From NCBI GenBank assembly GCA_045531205.1, contig JAZSDN010000044.1:1-47788 (forward strand): a DNA stretch of 47,788 nt, given 5' to 3'. The position numbers and the translations under genes were made by a program. The notes below the pieces were generated by a model. That model was not told the DNA's origin and did not search any database. It was given only the letters and a program-made list of their open reading frames with translations. The stretch is from JAZNQL01 sp045531205 (lineage in GTDB: Bacteria > Bacillota > Clostridia > UMGS1883 > UMGS1540). Shown in pieces: positions 24,082-33,500 of the stretch (positions are counted from its first letter, which is position 1; each line of letters starts with the position of its first letter).

Positions 24082-25512
24082 TTGTTATTAAGTCAGATTT
24101 TAAAAAATGTACCACATCAGCTTTTCGGAGGAGATGTGCAGATAACAAACATACAATATGATTCACGAAAGGTTACAAAAGGAAGCCTTTTTGTTGCCGT
24201 ACGCGGTTTTGCAAACGACGGGCATAACTTTATACAAAAAGCTATAGAGCTTGGTGCTGTAGCAGTTTTGGCAGAAGAAAAAGTTAGCGCAACAGTTTCA
24301 GTAGCGGTATGTGATAACACAAGAAGAGCACTTTCAGTTGTTGCAAACAACTTTTATAAAACAAGCGAATCTAATCTTCGCATAATAGGTGTAACAGGAA
24401 CAAACGGGAAAACCACAACAACATATCTTATAAAACAGATACTTGATTTACACGGAGTAAAAACAGGTCTTATAGGAACAAACCAGATTATAATGGGAGA
24501 AAAAGCTTTTGAAGCGGAAAGAACCACTCCCGAGTCACTTGATTTGCACAAGCTGTTTTACCAAATGAGGGAAGAAGGGGTAGAATGTGTGATAATGGAA
24601 GTTTCTTCCCATTCTTTAGAGCTTGACAGAGTATACGGCATAGAGTTTGAAGTAGGAGTATTTACAAATCTTACACAAGACCACCTTGATTTTCATAAAA
24701 CAATGGAAAATTATATGCAAAGCAAGGCAAAGCTTTTTTCAATGTGTAAAAACGGTGCAGTAAACTGCGACGATAAATATGCAGAGAATATTTTAAAGCT
24801 TGCAAAATGCCCCATTATAACCTACGGAGAAAATAAAGCAGACCTTTGTGCAGAAAATATAAAAATCAGCGAAAAAGGTGTAAGATTCACTCTTTTGTGC
24901 GAAAACGAAAGCTATGAAGTGCGTTATTGCGTACCTGGTAACTTTTCGGTTTATAACGCAATGTCGGCAATAAGTGCCTGCAAATTATTTGGAATACCTA
25001 TGCAGGAAATTATAAGAAGTTTAAGCGTTGCAAGAGGAGTAAAAGGCAGGGCAGAAGTAGTTGCATTGCCTGCGCCCTATACAGTTATGATAGACTATGC
25101 TCATACTCCCGACGGTATAGAGAATATATTAAATGCTGTAAAAAGCTTTGCTAAAAACAGAATAATAATAGTATTCGGTTGCGGGGGCGACCGCGACAAA
25201 ACAAAACGCCCACAGATGGGCGAAATTGCAGCACGTCTTGCAGATTTTTGTGTAGTTACAAGCGATAATCCAAGAACCGAAGAGCCCGAAAGTATAATAG
25301 AAGATATATTAGAGGGAATGAAGGGGTACGAAGAAAAATATATAAAAATAACCCTCCGACGCGAGGCAATAGCTTATGCTATGAATATAGCAGAGCCGGG
25401 AGATGTTATATTGCTTGCGGGAAAAGGGCATGAAACATATCAGATAATAGGCACAGAAAAAACAGATTTTGACGAGCGTGTCATAGTAAAAGAAATATAT
25501 CAAAAAAATTAA
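24082..25512 (+). CDS. murE: UDP-MurNAc-tripeptide synthetase
   Basis: A 476-residue Mur ligase that adds the third amino acid to UDP-MurNAc-L-Ala-D-Glu. The ATP loop GTNGKTT is at 106-112. The substrate-selecting motif DNPR (near 395) is the form linked to meso-diaminopimelate rather than lysine. The start is TTG at 24082 after GAGAGGG, 12 bp after spoVD. Confidence 0.95.
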   Translation: MLLSQILKNVPHQLFGGDVQITNIQYDSRKVTKGSLFVAVRGFANDGHNFIQKAIELGAVAVLAEEKVSATVSVAVCDNTRRALSVVANNFYKTSESNLRIIGVTGTNGKTTTTYLIKQILDLHGVKTGLIGTNQIIMGEKAFEAERTTPESLDLHKLFYQMREEGVECVIMEVSSHSLELDRVYGIEFEVGVFTNLTQDHLDFHKTMENYMQSKAKLFSMCKNGAVNCDDKYAENILKLAKCPIITYGENKADLCAENIKISEKGVRFTLLCENESYEVRYCVPGNFSVYNAMSAISACKLFGIPMQEIIRSLSVARGVKGRAEVVALPAPYTVMIDYAHTPDGIENILNAVKSFAKNRIIIVFGCGGDRDKTKRPQMGEIAARLADFCVVTSDNPRTEEPESIIEDILEGMKGYEEKYIKITLRREAIAYAMNIAEPGDVILLAGKGHETYQIIGTEKTDFDERVIVKEIYQKN

Positions 25513-25530
25513 CGAAAGGGTTTTTTATAT

Positions 25531-26844
25531 ATGTTCAGTATGACAGCTAAAGAAATAAGTGACGCAATAGACGGTATTTTAATAGGCAATCCTCAAATCA
25601 AAGCAAATAAAGTAAGCACCGACACAAGAAAAATAGAAAAAGAAAATCTTTTTATAGCTTTGTCGGGCGAAAACTTTGACGCAAATATGTTTGTTGACAA
25701 AGCTTTTGAAAACGGGGCAAGCGTTTGCATAGCAAGTGCAGATAATTTGTGCCCTGAAGGGAAAGCTCTTATACTTGTGCAGGATACAAAAAGAGCTTTA
25801 ATGGAGCTTGCATCATTTTACAGAGATAAATTCAATATAAAGCTTATAGGTATTACAGGCAGCGTAGGTAAAACAACAACAAAAGAAATGACTGCCTGTG
25901 TTTTGTCTCAAAAATATAAAACCCATAAAACAATGGGCAATTTTAATAATAATATAGGAATGCCACTTACTCTTCTTTCTATGGAATCGGATACCAGGGC
26001 CGCAGTTATAGAAATGGGAATGAACGCAAGAGGAGAAATTTCGGCTCTTACAAGAGTTGCAAAACCAACAGCGGCAATAATTACCAATATAGGCATAAGT
26101 CATATAGAACACTTAAAAACCCGTGAAAACATTTTACTTGCAAAAGCAGAAATTTTAGAAGGAATGAATAAAGATTCATATATCTGCATAAATGCAGATG
26201 ACGAGTATCTTCCAAAAATAAATGCCGACGGCAAAAGGGTTATAACCTACGGAATAGATAACGAATGCGATGTACGCGGAAAAATGATTTCGGACAGCGT
26301 AATGGAAGTATTCGGAGTAAAAATAAATATGCCTGTAGAAGGTAAGCACAATATGTATAACGCACTTTCTGCAATAGCTGTTGGCATAAATTCGGGTCTT
26401 ACAGTAGAAGAATGTGCAAAAGGAATTGAAGAATATAAAACCGACGGAATACGTCAGTCGGTTTTAAAAAGTAACGGCAAAACCTTTATATGCGATTATT
26501 ATAACGCAAGCCCCGTTTCTGTAATAGCGGCTCTAAAGCTTTTAAAAAGCGGAAATGCAAAAAGATATATAGCAGTGCTTGGCGATATGGGAGAGCTTGG
26601 CGATTATGCCGAAAAATCACACATCGAGGTTTTACAGGAAGCAAAAAATCTTAATGTGGATTATATATTCACAGTAGGCAAAGAAATGAAAAAAGCGGCA
26701 CAAAAAGTGCAAAATATAAAAAGCTTTGATACAAACGAAGAAATTTCAGAATTTTTGAACACCTTCTTAAAAAAAGAAGACAGAATTTTAATAAAAGGCT
26801 CACATTTTATGAATATGGGCGAAATTTACGGAAAGGTTCGGTGA
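25531..26844 (+). CDS. murF: UDP-MurNAc-tripeptide:D-Ala-D-Ala ligase
   Basis: A 437-residue Mur ligase that attaches D-alanyl-D-alanine to the tripeptide precursor in the cytoplasm. The ATP loop TGSVGKTTT is at about 109-117, and NNNIGMPLTLL and EMGMNARGEI are family-typical. It follows murE by 18 bp and precedes mraY by 4 bp. Confidence 0.95.
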   Translation: MFSMTAKEISDAIDGILIGNPQIKANKVSTDTRKIEKENLFIALSGENFDANMFVDKAFENGASVCIASADNLCPEGKALILVQDTKRALMELASFYRDKFNIKLIGITGSVGKTTTKEMTACVLSQKYKTHKTMGNFNNNIGMPLTLLSMESDTRAAVIEMGMNARGEISALTRVAKPTAAIITNIGISHIEHLKTRENILLAKAEILEGMNKDSYICINADDEYLPKINADGKRVITYGIDNECDVRGKMISDSVMEVFGVKINMPVEGKHNMYNALSAIAVGINSGLTVEECAKGIEEYKTDGIRQSVLKSNGKTFICDYYNASPVSVIAALKLLKSGNAKRYIAVLGDMGELGDYAEKSHIEVLQEAKNLNVDYIFTVGKEMKKAAQKVQNIKSFDTNEEISEFLNTFLKKEDRILIKGSHFMNMGEIYGKVR

Positions 26845-26848
26845 TAAT

Positions 26849-27796
26849 ATGAACCTCATATTAGCTTTTATTGCAGCCCTTTTAATAGCTGCACTTTTGG
26901 GAATATGGTTAATCCCATTGCTTCACAGACTTAAATTCGGTCAGCAAATAAGGGACGAAGGCCCCTCGTGGCACGAAAAAAAGAGCGGCACTCCTACAAT
27001 GGGAGGAATAATTTTTATAGCGGCAGTTTTACTTTCTGGCCTTATATTTTCTTTCACTCAAAAAAATGTTGCAGTATTGCTTTGTGCATTGCTTTTTGGA
27101 GCTGTAGGATTTATAGACGATTTTATAAAGGTAGTAAAAAAGCGAAACCTAGGACTTACCGCTATACAAAAATTTTCTATGCAGCTTTTTATAAGTATAG
27201 CATATACAGTCTATCTTTTGTATGAAGGAATTATATCAAGCGAGATTTTAGTACCCTTTGCGGGAAAGCTTGATTTCGGCATCTTTTTTATACCTTTGGT
27301 AATCTTTGTAATGCTTGCAACGGTAAACAGCGTAAATTTAACAGACGGGCTTGACGGACTTGCGTCATTTATAACTTTGATAGTTGCCCTCTTTTTTGCT
27401 TTATCTGCAAAAAAACTCGGGTTTTCAGATATACAAACCTTGTGCTGTGCACTGTGCGGCGGACTATGCGGATTTTTAATTTACAACGCACACCCCGCAA
27501 AAGTGTTTATGGGAGATACAGGCTCACTTTTCCTTGGTGGATTTATAAGTGCTGCGGCAATAATGCTTGGGATGGAGCTTTTCCTTTTAATCAGCGGATT
27601 TGTATACGTTGCAGAAACACTGTCAGTTATAATTCAGGTTGTATCCTTTAAAACTACTGGTAAAAGAGTATTTAAAATGAGTCCCATTCACCATCATTTC
27701 GAGATGTGCGGATGGAAAGAAAACAAAATTGTATTTGTATTTACATTGATAACCGTAATTTTATGTATTGCGGCATATATAGGAATTGGAGTATAA
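26849..27796 (+). CDS. mraY: phospho-MurNAc-pentapeptide translocase
   Basis: A 315-residue ten-span membrane enzyme that transfers phospho-MurNAc-pentapeptide to undecaprenyl phosphate, forming lipid I. It has GTPTMGGI near 47, the catalytic FIDDFIK, NLTDGLDGLA and the C-terminal HHHFE loop (SPIHHHFEM). The next gene, ftsW, starts 3 bp after the stop, so no murD sits in its common place. Confidence 0.97.
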   Translation: MNLILAFIAALLIAALLGIWLIPLLHRLKFGQQIRDEGPSWHEKKSGTPTMGGIIFIAAVLLSGLIFSFTQKNVAVLLCALLFGAVGFIDDFIKVVKKRNLGLTAIQKFSMQLFISIAYTVYLLYEGIISSEILVPFAGKLDFGIFFIPLVIFVMLATVNSVNLTDGLDGLASFITLIVALFFALSAKKLGFSDIQTLCCALCGGLCGFLIYNAHPAKVFMGDTGSLFLGGFISAAAIMLGMELFLLISGFVYVAETLSVIIQVVSFKTTGKRVFKMSPIHHHFEMCGWKENKIVFVFTLITVILCIAAYIGIGV

Positions 27797-27799
27797 TTT

Positions 27800-28951
27800 A
27801 TGAAATTGCCTAAAATAAAGCTTAATACGTCGGGGAAAAACGGCATAGATATGCCGCTTTTAACCATAATACTTGTAATGATGGCGTTTGGCATAATTAT
27901 GATATTCAGTGCAAGTGCCCCGACAGGGTTTTACGAAAACGGCGATGAATTCTATTACATAAAAAAACAGCTTATATGGACAGCACTAGGAAGTATAGCT
28001 ATGATTTTTTGTGCAAACTTTCCCATGAAGTATGTAAAGCGTTACGGATACGCAATGGGAATAGTAGCCTTTGTACTTATGATGCTGGTTGTGTTTATAG
28101 GTAAAACAGGCGGTGGTGCACAAAGATGGCTCGGTTTTGGGTCAATAAGCTTTCAGCCGTCGGAATTTGCAAAATTCGCCCTTGTATTTACTTTTGCAAA
28201 AAGACTTGCAGAGCATCCTTCAAGCGAGCTTGAAGATTTCTGGCATGGATTTATGCCCTATATTTATATAATGGGAGCATTCTGCCTTTCGTTTATATTG
28301 CAGGACCACTTAAGCGGTATGATACTTGTAGTATTGACTTTAATAGTATTGCTTTTTGCAGGCGGAGCAAAAATCTGGCACATGGGAATTTTAGGGGGTC
28401 TGGGAGTTTTGGGAGCATCAGCTCTTGCTATTTTAGAACCCTACAGACTTGAAAGACTTATAGCCTTCAGTGACCCCTTTGCCGACAAGCTTGGCGGCGG
28501 CTGGCAGATAGTACAGGGACTTTATGCTATAGGCTCTGGCGGAATTTTCGGCAGAGGTCTTGGTCAAAGCAGACAGAAGTTTTTGTACATCCCCGAAGCA
28601 CATAACGACTATATATATGCAATTATATGCGAAGAGCTTGGATTTATAGGTGCAATTTGTGTTACGGCTTTATTTGTTGCATTTATAACAAGAGGACTTA
28701 AAATAGCCATAAATTCGCCCGATAAATTTTCGAGTCTTTCAGCATTTGGAATAGTAACAGTAATAGGCTTGCAGTACCTTATAAATATAGCGGTTGTAAC
28801 ATCAACAATTCCTAATACGGGTATGCAGCTTCCATTCTTTAGCTCGGGCGGTTCATCCTTTATATTTATTATGGCAGCAATGGGAGTTTTGCTTAATATA
28901 TCCCGCTACCAGAAACAATCCTCAAACGTTTTAAAGGAGCGTAAAAAATGA
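27800..28951 (+). CDS. ftsW: FtsW/SpoVE SEDS-family peptidoglycan glycosyltransferase
   Basis: A 383-residue SEDS membrane protein with about ten spans that polymerises lipid II at the septum together with a class B penicillin-binding protein. Signature segments include RWLGFGSISFQPSEFAKFAL, the GGWQIVQGLYAIGSGGIFGRGLGQS loop (split here over two stretches), EAHNDYIYAIICEELG and the C-terminal PFFSSGGSS. It could equally be named spoVE because FtsW, SpoVE and RodA cannot be separated by eye; context favours division or sporulation. Its end overlaps murG by 4 bp. Confidence 0.92.
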   Translation: MKLPKIKLNTSGKNGIDMPLLTIILVMMAFGIIMIFSASAPTGFYENGDEFYYIKKQLIWTALGSIAMIFCANFPMKYVKRYGYAMGIVAFVLMMLVVFIGKTGGGAQRWLGFGSISFQPSEFAKFALVFTFAKRLAEHPSSELEDFWHGFMPYIYIMGAFCLSFILQDHLSGMILVVLTLIVLLFAGGAKIWHMGILGGLGVLGASALAILEPYRLERLIAFSDPFADKLGGGWQIVQGLYAIGSGGIFGRGLGQSRQKFLYIPEAHNDYIYAIICEELGFIGAICVTALFVAFITRGLKIAINSPDKFSSLSAFGIVTVIGLQYLINIAVVTSTIPNTGMQLPFFSSGGSSFIFIMAAMGVLLNISRYQKQSSNVLKERKK

Positions 28952-30021
28952 GAGTTTTATTATCAGGCGGCGGAACAGCAGGGCATATAAATCCTGCCAT
29001 AGCCATAGCAAAACATATACAGAAAAAAGAAAAAAATGCAAATATACTTTTTGTTGGAACTCCTTTTGGAATGGAAAACAAATTTGTTCCAAGGGAAGGC
29101 TTTGAAATAAAGCATGTACAGGTAAGCGGATTAAAAAGAAAGCTTACATTTGAAAATGTAAAAATTGCCTTTCGTTTTATAAAGGCTATACAGGATTCCA
29201 AAAAAATAATAAAAGAATTCAAGCCCGATGTAGTTATCGGTACGGGCGGATATGTGTGTGCACCCGTAATTTTTGCTGCCCATAAAATGGGTATACCTTC
29301 AATAATACACGAACAGAATGTTTTCCCCGGTCTTGTTGTAAAAATGGTTTCTGACAAAGTGGATATTACTGCTATAAGCTTTGAAGAAACAAAAGATTAC
29401 TTAAAAAAAGCAAAAAGGGTAGAGCTTACAGGTAACCCCATACGTGAAAACATTTTAAACAAAACAAAAAAAGAATCGGGAGAACCCCTTGTAATGATAA
29501 GTGGCGGCAGTCTTGGTGCCGACAGTATAAATAATGCAATAGTAGAGCTTTTGTCAATGCCCGGTCAGGACTATTACGGAATTGTAATGTCAACAGGCGA
29601 ACGTAATTATGAAAAAGTAATGGCAAAGATAAAAGAAAAAGGTATCAAATTACCCGAGAACAAAAAAATTCTTCCTTATATATATAATATGGACGAAGTT
29701 TTGGCAGAAAGCGACCTTGCTATAACAAGAGGCGGAGCAATAACAGTAAGCGAGCTTTGTGCAATAGGTAAACCTTCAATAATTATACCAAGCCCCAATG
29801 TCGTGCACGACCATCAGACCTATAACGCAAGATTTATGGAAAAAAAGGGCGCGGCAGTTATGATAAAGGAAGAAGATTTAAGTGGCGAAATTTTAGCCCA
29901 GCAAATAAAGCTGCTTCTTTCGAATAAAGAAAACTTAGAAAAAATGTCGCAGGCAGGCAAAGAGATAGGAATCTTAACAGCTTGCGAAACTATTTATAAC
30001 TTTGTAAAAGAGCTTATGTAA
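28948..30021 (+). CDS. murG: UDP-GlcNAc:lipid I N-acetylglucosaminyltransferase
   Basis: A 357-residue GT28 glycosyltransferase on the inner membrane face that converts lipid I to lipid II. It has the N-terminal glycine loop GGGTAGHINPA (7-17), GTGGYVC, EQNVFPG and the C-terminal donor-site ITRGGAITVSE. The ATGA overlap with ftsW indicates coupled translation. Confidence 0.97.
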   Translation: MRVLLSGGGTAGHINPAIAIAKHIQKKEKNANILFVGTPFGMENKFVPREGFEIKHVQVSGLKRKLTFENVKIAFRFIKAIQDSKKIIKEFKPDVVIGTGGYVCAPVIFAAHKMGIPSIIHEQNVFPGLVVKMVSDKVDITAISFEETKDYLKKAKRVELTGNPIRENILNKTKKESGEPLVMISGGSLGADSINNAIVELLSMPGQDYYGIVMSTGERNYEKVMAKIKEKGIKLPENKKILPYIYNMDEVLAESDLAITRGGAITVSELCAIGKPSIIIPSPNVVHDHQTYNARFMEKKGAAVMIKEEDLSGEILAQQIKLLLSNKENLEKMSQAGKEIGILTACETIYNFVKELM

Positions 30022-30031
30022 CACACAAAAA

Positions 30032-30072
30032 GCCCTCGGCATAATATGGTATTGTACTTTATGCGGAGGTGC
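30032..30072 (+). promoter_or_regulatory. stem-loop that covers the murA Shine-Dalgarno sequence
   Basis: CCTC-G-GCATAA (30034-30044) pairs with TTATGC-G-GAGG (30059-30069) with one G-G mismatch and a 14-nt loop. The 3' arm contains the GGAGG of murA (start 30076). Nothing T-rich follows, so a role in translation is more likely than termination. This is inference from pairing only. Confidence 0.5.
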
Positions 30073-30075
30073 TTT

Positions 30076-31341
30076 ATGAACAAAATAATAATAAACGGAG
30101 GAAGGCGCCTTGAAGGAAACATACAGATTCAGGGAGCAAAGAACTCCGTTCTTCCTATATTGGCAGCAACAATTTTAGCCGACGGCGAAAGTGTGATAAA
30201 GGGATGCCCCAGACTTTCGGATGTTGAGTATTCTGTAAAAATTTTAGAAGGCATAGGTTGCCGTGTAAAATGGGAGGATGACACAATAATTGTTGATTCT
30301 TCCGTCATAGAAAGAAGCTCAATCCCCGATGACCTTATGAACAAAATGCGCTCCTCAATAACATTTTTAGGACCACTGACGGCAAGATGCCATACGGCAA
30401 GGATGTGTTCTCCGGGCGGATGCGAGCTTGGCCCAAGACCTATTGACCTACATATAAAGGCCTTTAAAGAAATGGGCGTTTGTGTGCGTGAAATGGGTGG
30501 AAAAGTAGAAACCAAAGCAAAAAAAATAGGCTCGGCAAAACTGCACCTTGATTTTCCAAGTGTAGGTGCAACCGAAAATATAATGATGGCGGCAGTGCTT
30601 GCAGACGGAAAAATAACAGTCGGCAATGCTGCAAAAGAACCCGAGATAATCGATTTACAGAATTTTTTAAATAAAATGGGTGCAAAAGTCCGCGGAGCAG
30701 GAACCGATGTAATAGAAATAGAAGGGGTAAAACGGCTTCACGGGGCAGAACATAAGATTATTCCCGACAGAATAGTTGCGGCAACATATATGTGTGCAGT
30801 AGCGGCTTCTGGCGGCGAAATAGAGCTTTCGGGTGTTCAACCTGAATATTTAAATGCCTTAACCTGCGTGTTAAGAGAAGCGGGCGCGGATATTAAATTC
30901 TATGCAGAAAAAGCAAAAATATCCGTAAATTCGGGAATAAATTCAATAAGTAATGTAAAAACTCAGCCATATCCGGGTTTTCCAACCGATGCACAGGCAG
31001 TACTCACGGCGGCACTTTCTGTGGCAAGGGGAACGAGCATTGTGTGCGAAAATATATTTGAAAACAGATTAAGACATTGCGGAGAACTGTGCAGAATGGG
31101 AGCAGATATCACAACAAAGGGCAATGTTGCAATTATAAAAGGAGTTCCCCATTTAAACGGGGCAGAGGTATGTGCAACAGAGCTTCGCGGAGGAGCGGCA
31201 CTTGTTTTGGCTGGAGTATCGGCAATAGGAATAACAACGGTAGAGGGTACGGAATATATTGACCGTGGATACAATGACATTGTTTTTGATTTTGCATCTT
31301 TAGGTGCAGATATAAAAAGAAACGGCGGTAGCTTAGTATGA
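30076..31341 (+). CDS. murA: UDP-N-acetylglucosamine 1-carboxyvinyltransferase
   Basis: A 421-residue EPSP-synthase-fold enzyme that transfers enolpyruvate to UDP-GlcNAc, the first committed step of peptidoglycan synthesis. Lys22-Asn23 and the catalytic loop PGGCELGPRPIDLH with Cys116 are intact; Cys (not Asp) at this site usually means fosfomycin sensitivity. I start at ATG 30076 after GGAGGTG. The frame 30 bp upstream starts inside the putative stem-loop at 30032-30072. Confidence 0.96.
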   Translation: MNKIIINGGRRLEGNIQIQGAKNSVLPILAATILADGESVIKGCPRLSDVEYSVKILEGIGCRVKWEDDTIIVDSSVIERSSIPDDLMNKMRSSITFLGPLTARCHTARMCSPGGCELGPRPIDLHIKAFKEMGVCVREMGGKVETKAKKIGSAKLHLDFPSVGATENIMMAAVLADGKITVGNAAKEPEIIDLQNFLNKMGAKVRGAGTDVIEIEGVKRLHGAEHKIIPDRIVAATYMCAVAASGGEIELSGVQPEYLNALTCVLREAGADIKFYAEKAKISVNSGINSISNVKTQPYPGFPTDAQAVLTAALSVARGTSIVCENIFENRLRHCGELCRMGADITTKGNVAIIKGVPHLNGAEVCATELRGGAALVLAGVSAIGITTVEGTEYIDRGYNDIVFDFASLGADIKRNGGSLV

Positions 31342-32075
31342 AAAAACGAAGAAAAAGAAAGCTCTGTATAAGGGGAGCAGCAATTTTAATATTGCTGCTC
31401 GCTATAGCTATAATTTTAACACACACTACCCCTATGTTTAATATAAGCATAATATGGGTTGAAGGTAACAGCAGAATAACAAACGAGCAAATAATAGAAG
31501 CGTCTGGTATTAAAACAGGGCAGAATATATGGCGTATACACAAATCAAAAGCCATAAAATCGGTTGAAGCCATTCCTTATATCGAAAGTGCCAAAATTAT
31601 AAGAGGCTTACCAAAAAGCATAAAAATACAAGTAACCGAAAACGAAATAAAGGCATACCTTGAGATTGATAAAGGCTATGCCGCATTAAGCAAAACGGGC
31701 GAAATTCTTGAAATAATGCGTCCTGATATTGCAGTGGACAAGCCTGTTATAAAAACCCAAGGTGCACAAGGAACAGAGGTTGGGAAAAATATTTCGTTTG
31801 AAAACAAAGAGTTTGAAAATGTGTTTTACACCTGTTTTCAAAAGCTTGATGAATATGGTGTGCTTAATAATATAAAACAGCTTGACATAAATTCTACAAT
31901 AGATGTGTCCTTTACAACAAAAGCAGGAATGCTTGTAAAACTTGGCGGACAGGACGAAATAGACTATAAAATGCAATATTTCAACCGAATTTTAGAGGAA
32001 CTCGGGGAAGATGCGGGCGGAATGCTTGATTTAACAAACACCGATAAAGTTCCCTACAGAGAGAATATTGAGTAA
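31338..32075 (+). CDS. ftsQ: FtsQ/DivIB-type cell division protein
   Basis: A 245-residue bitopic protein. It has a short basic head (KKRRKRKLC), one membrane span (about 12-32) and a POTRA-like domain (about 38-105: NISIIWVEGNSRITNEQI, then IRGLPKSIKIQVTE). The FtsQ beta domain runs to about 235. It joins FtsL/DivIC in the divisome. The start overlaps murA by 4 bp. Length and order fit DivIB of clostridia. Confidence 0.9.
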   Translation: MKKRRKRKLCIRGAAILILLLAIAIILTHTTPMFNISIIWVEGNSRITNEQIIEASGIKTGQNIWRIHKSKAIKSVEAIPYIESAKIIRGLPKSIKIQVTENEIKAYLEIDKGYAALSKTGEILEIMRPDIAVDKPVIKTQGAQGTEVGKNISFENKEFENVFYTCFQKLDEYGVLNNIKQLDINSTIDVSFTTKAGMLVKLGGQDEIDYKMQYFNRILEELGEDAGGMLDLTNTDKVPYRENIE

Positions 32076-32152
32076 AAAAGCCTGAAAATATAAAAAATAT
32101 GCCGTATTTTAAAGAAAAATAACAAATAATTTAAAAAAATCACACTTTTCTC

Positions 32153-32181
32153 TTGATTAAATTAAAAAAAAGTTATATTAT
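32153..32181 (+). promoter_or_regulatory. ftsZ promoter
   Basis: TTGATT (32153-32158), 17-bp spacer, TATTAT (32176-32181) in the 153-bp gap before ftsZ, so ftsZ can be transcribed apart from the upstream cluster. Confidence 0.7.
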
Positions 32182-32228
32182 ATATAGTGAGATAAAATAA
32201 TTACAGAACTTTAAGGAGGTTTTTCCAA

Positions 32229-33281
32229 ATGGAAATGAACTTGTCACAGGTTATAAAAGTAATCGGTGTAGGTGGCGGCGGCGGTAACGCTGTTAACAGA
32301 ATGATTGCCGCAGGTGTTGAAGGTGTACAGTTTGTTGCAGTAAATACAGACAAGCAGGCACTTGAAGAATCAAAAGCAAGCATTAAAATCCAGATAGGCG
32401 ATAAATTAACAAGAGGACAGGGTGCTGGTGCTGACCCCGAAATCGGCAGAAAAGCAGCTGAAGAAAGCAAAGCCGAAATTGAAAACGTAATCAAAGATGC
32501 TGATATGATATTTGTAACAGCTGGTATGGGCGGTGGCACAGGTACAGGTGCAGCTCCCGTTGTTGCTGCAATGGCAAAAGAACTCGGCATTTTAACAGTA
32601 GGTATTGTTACAAAGCCCTTCTCATTTGAAGCAAGACGTCGTATGACACAGGCAGAAGCAGGTATCGCAGCTTTAAGAGAAAGTGTTGATACAATAGTTG
32701 TTATTCCTAACGACAGACTTTTAACAATAAGCAGTGCAAAAACATCATTCCTTGATGCTTTCAGAATGGCTGACGAAAGCTTAAGACAGGGTGTACAGGG
32801 TATATCCGACTTAATCTACCGTCCCGGTGTAATAAACGTAGACTTTGCTGACGTAACTTCTATTATGAAGGACGCAGGCTTTGCTCACATGGGCATAGGC
32901 AGAGCAAAAGGCGACAACCGTGCAGAAGAAGCAGCACGTTTGGCAATAGAAAGCCCCTTGCTCGAAACAAGCATCGACGGTGCAACAGGCGTACTTATCA
33001 ATATTACAGGTGGCCCAAGCCTCAGCCTCTTCGAAGTTAATGCAGCAGCAGAACTTATACATAGCTGTGCAGATGCATCTGCAAACATTATTTTCGGTAC
33101 CGCAATTGACGAATCTATGGAAGATGATATTTCTATCACAGTACTTGCAACAGGCTTCCAGAGCGGTAACAAAAAGAGAGACTTTGATGTTATGGGGACA
33201 TCAAATGAACAGAAGAAACCCGAAAACGACGGTTTCTCCGATTTACAGGTTCCTGATATCTTAAAGAGAACAGAATTTTAA
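32229..33281 (+). CDS. ftsZ: cell division GTPase FtsZ
   Basis: A 350-residue tubulin homologue that forms the division ring. It has IGVGGGGGNAVN (12-23), the GTP-binding GGGTGTGAAP (101-110) and the synergy-loop NVDFADV near 210. It keeps a conserved C-terminal peptide (DLQVPDILKR) for partner binding, after a short linker of about 30 residues. The AAGGAGG site lies upstream of the ATG. ftsA is absent in front of it. Confidence 0.98.
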   Translation: MEMNLSQVIKVIGVGGGGGNAVNRMIAAGVEGVQFVAVNTDKQALEESKASIKIQIGDKLTRGQGAGADPEIGRKAAEESKAEIENVIKDADMIFVTAGMGGGTGTGAAPVVAAMAKELGILTVGIVTKPFSFEARRRMTQAEAGIAALRESVDTIVVIPNDRLLTISSAKTSFLDAFRMADESLRQGVQGISDLIYRPGVINVDFADVTSIMKDAGFAHMGIGRAKGDNRAEEAARLAIESPLLETSIDGATGVLINITGGPSLSLFEVNAAAELIHSCADASANIIFGTAIDESMEDDISITVLATGFQSGNKKRDFDVMGTSNEQKKPENDGFSDLQVPDILKRTEF

Positions 33282-33290
33282 TTAAAATAG

Positions 33291-33324
33291 AAAAAGCCGT
33301 AAGCGAAAAGCTTACGGCTTTTTT
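33291..33324 (+). terminator. ftsZ terminator
   Basis: AAAAAGCCGTAAGC pairs with GCTTACGGCTTTTTT around GAAAA; it ends the division cluster. Confidence 0.95.
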
Positions 33325-33385
33325 ATGTTTTTGAGAATGCAATAAATTATTTTTTCTTCCTATTATTAACGTCACGAAAACCTAA

Positions 33386-33471
33386 CGAACTAAAAGTTCG
33401 AGTTTTTTGGAGAACCTTGTTTTATTGTTGCACAATAAAAAATGCGTGACCCTTTTAAAAAAGAGTCACGC
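33386..33471. repeat. cluster of three short hairpins
   Basis: Three hairpins stand in a row. CGAACT-AAA-AGTTCG with a following T-run is at 33386-33408, TTTTATTGT-TGC-ACAATAAAA at 33420-33440, and GCGTGAC paired with GTCACGC (extended by CTTTT/AAAAG) at 33444-33471. No gene is credible here. They may be terminators or remnants of inserted palindromes next to the MITE-like element. Confidence 0.55.
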
Positions 33472-33500
33472 CAAAAAACGCAGAGGCTCTCTCAAAAAAG

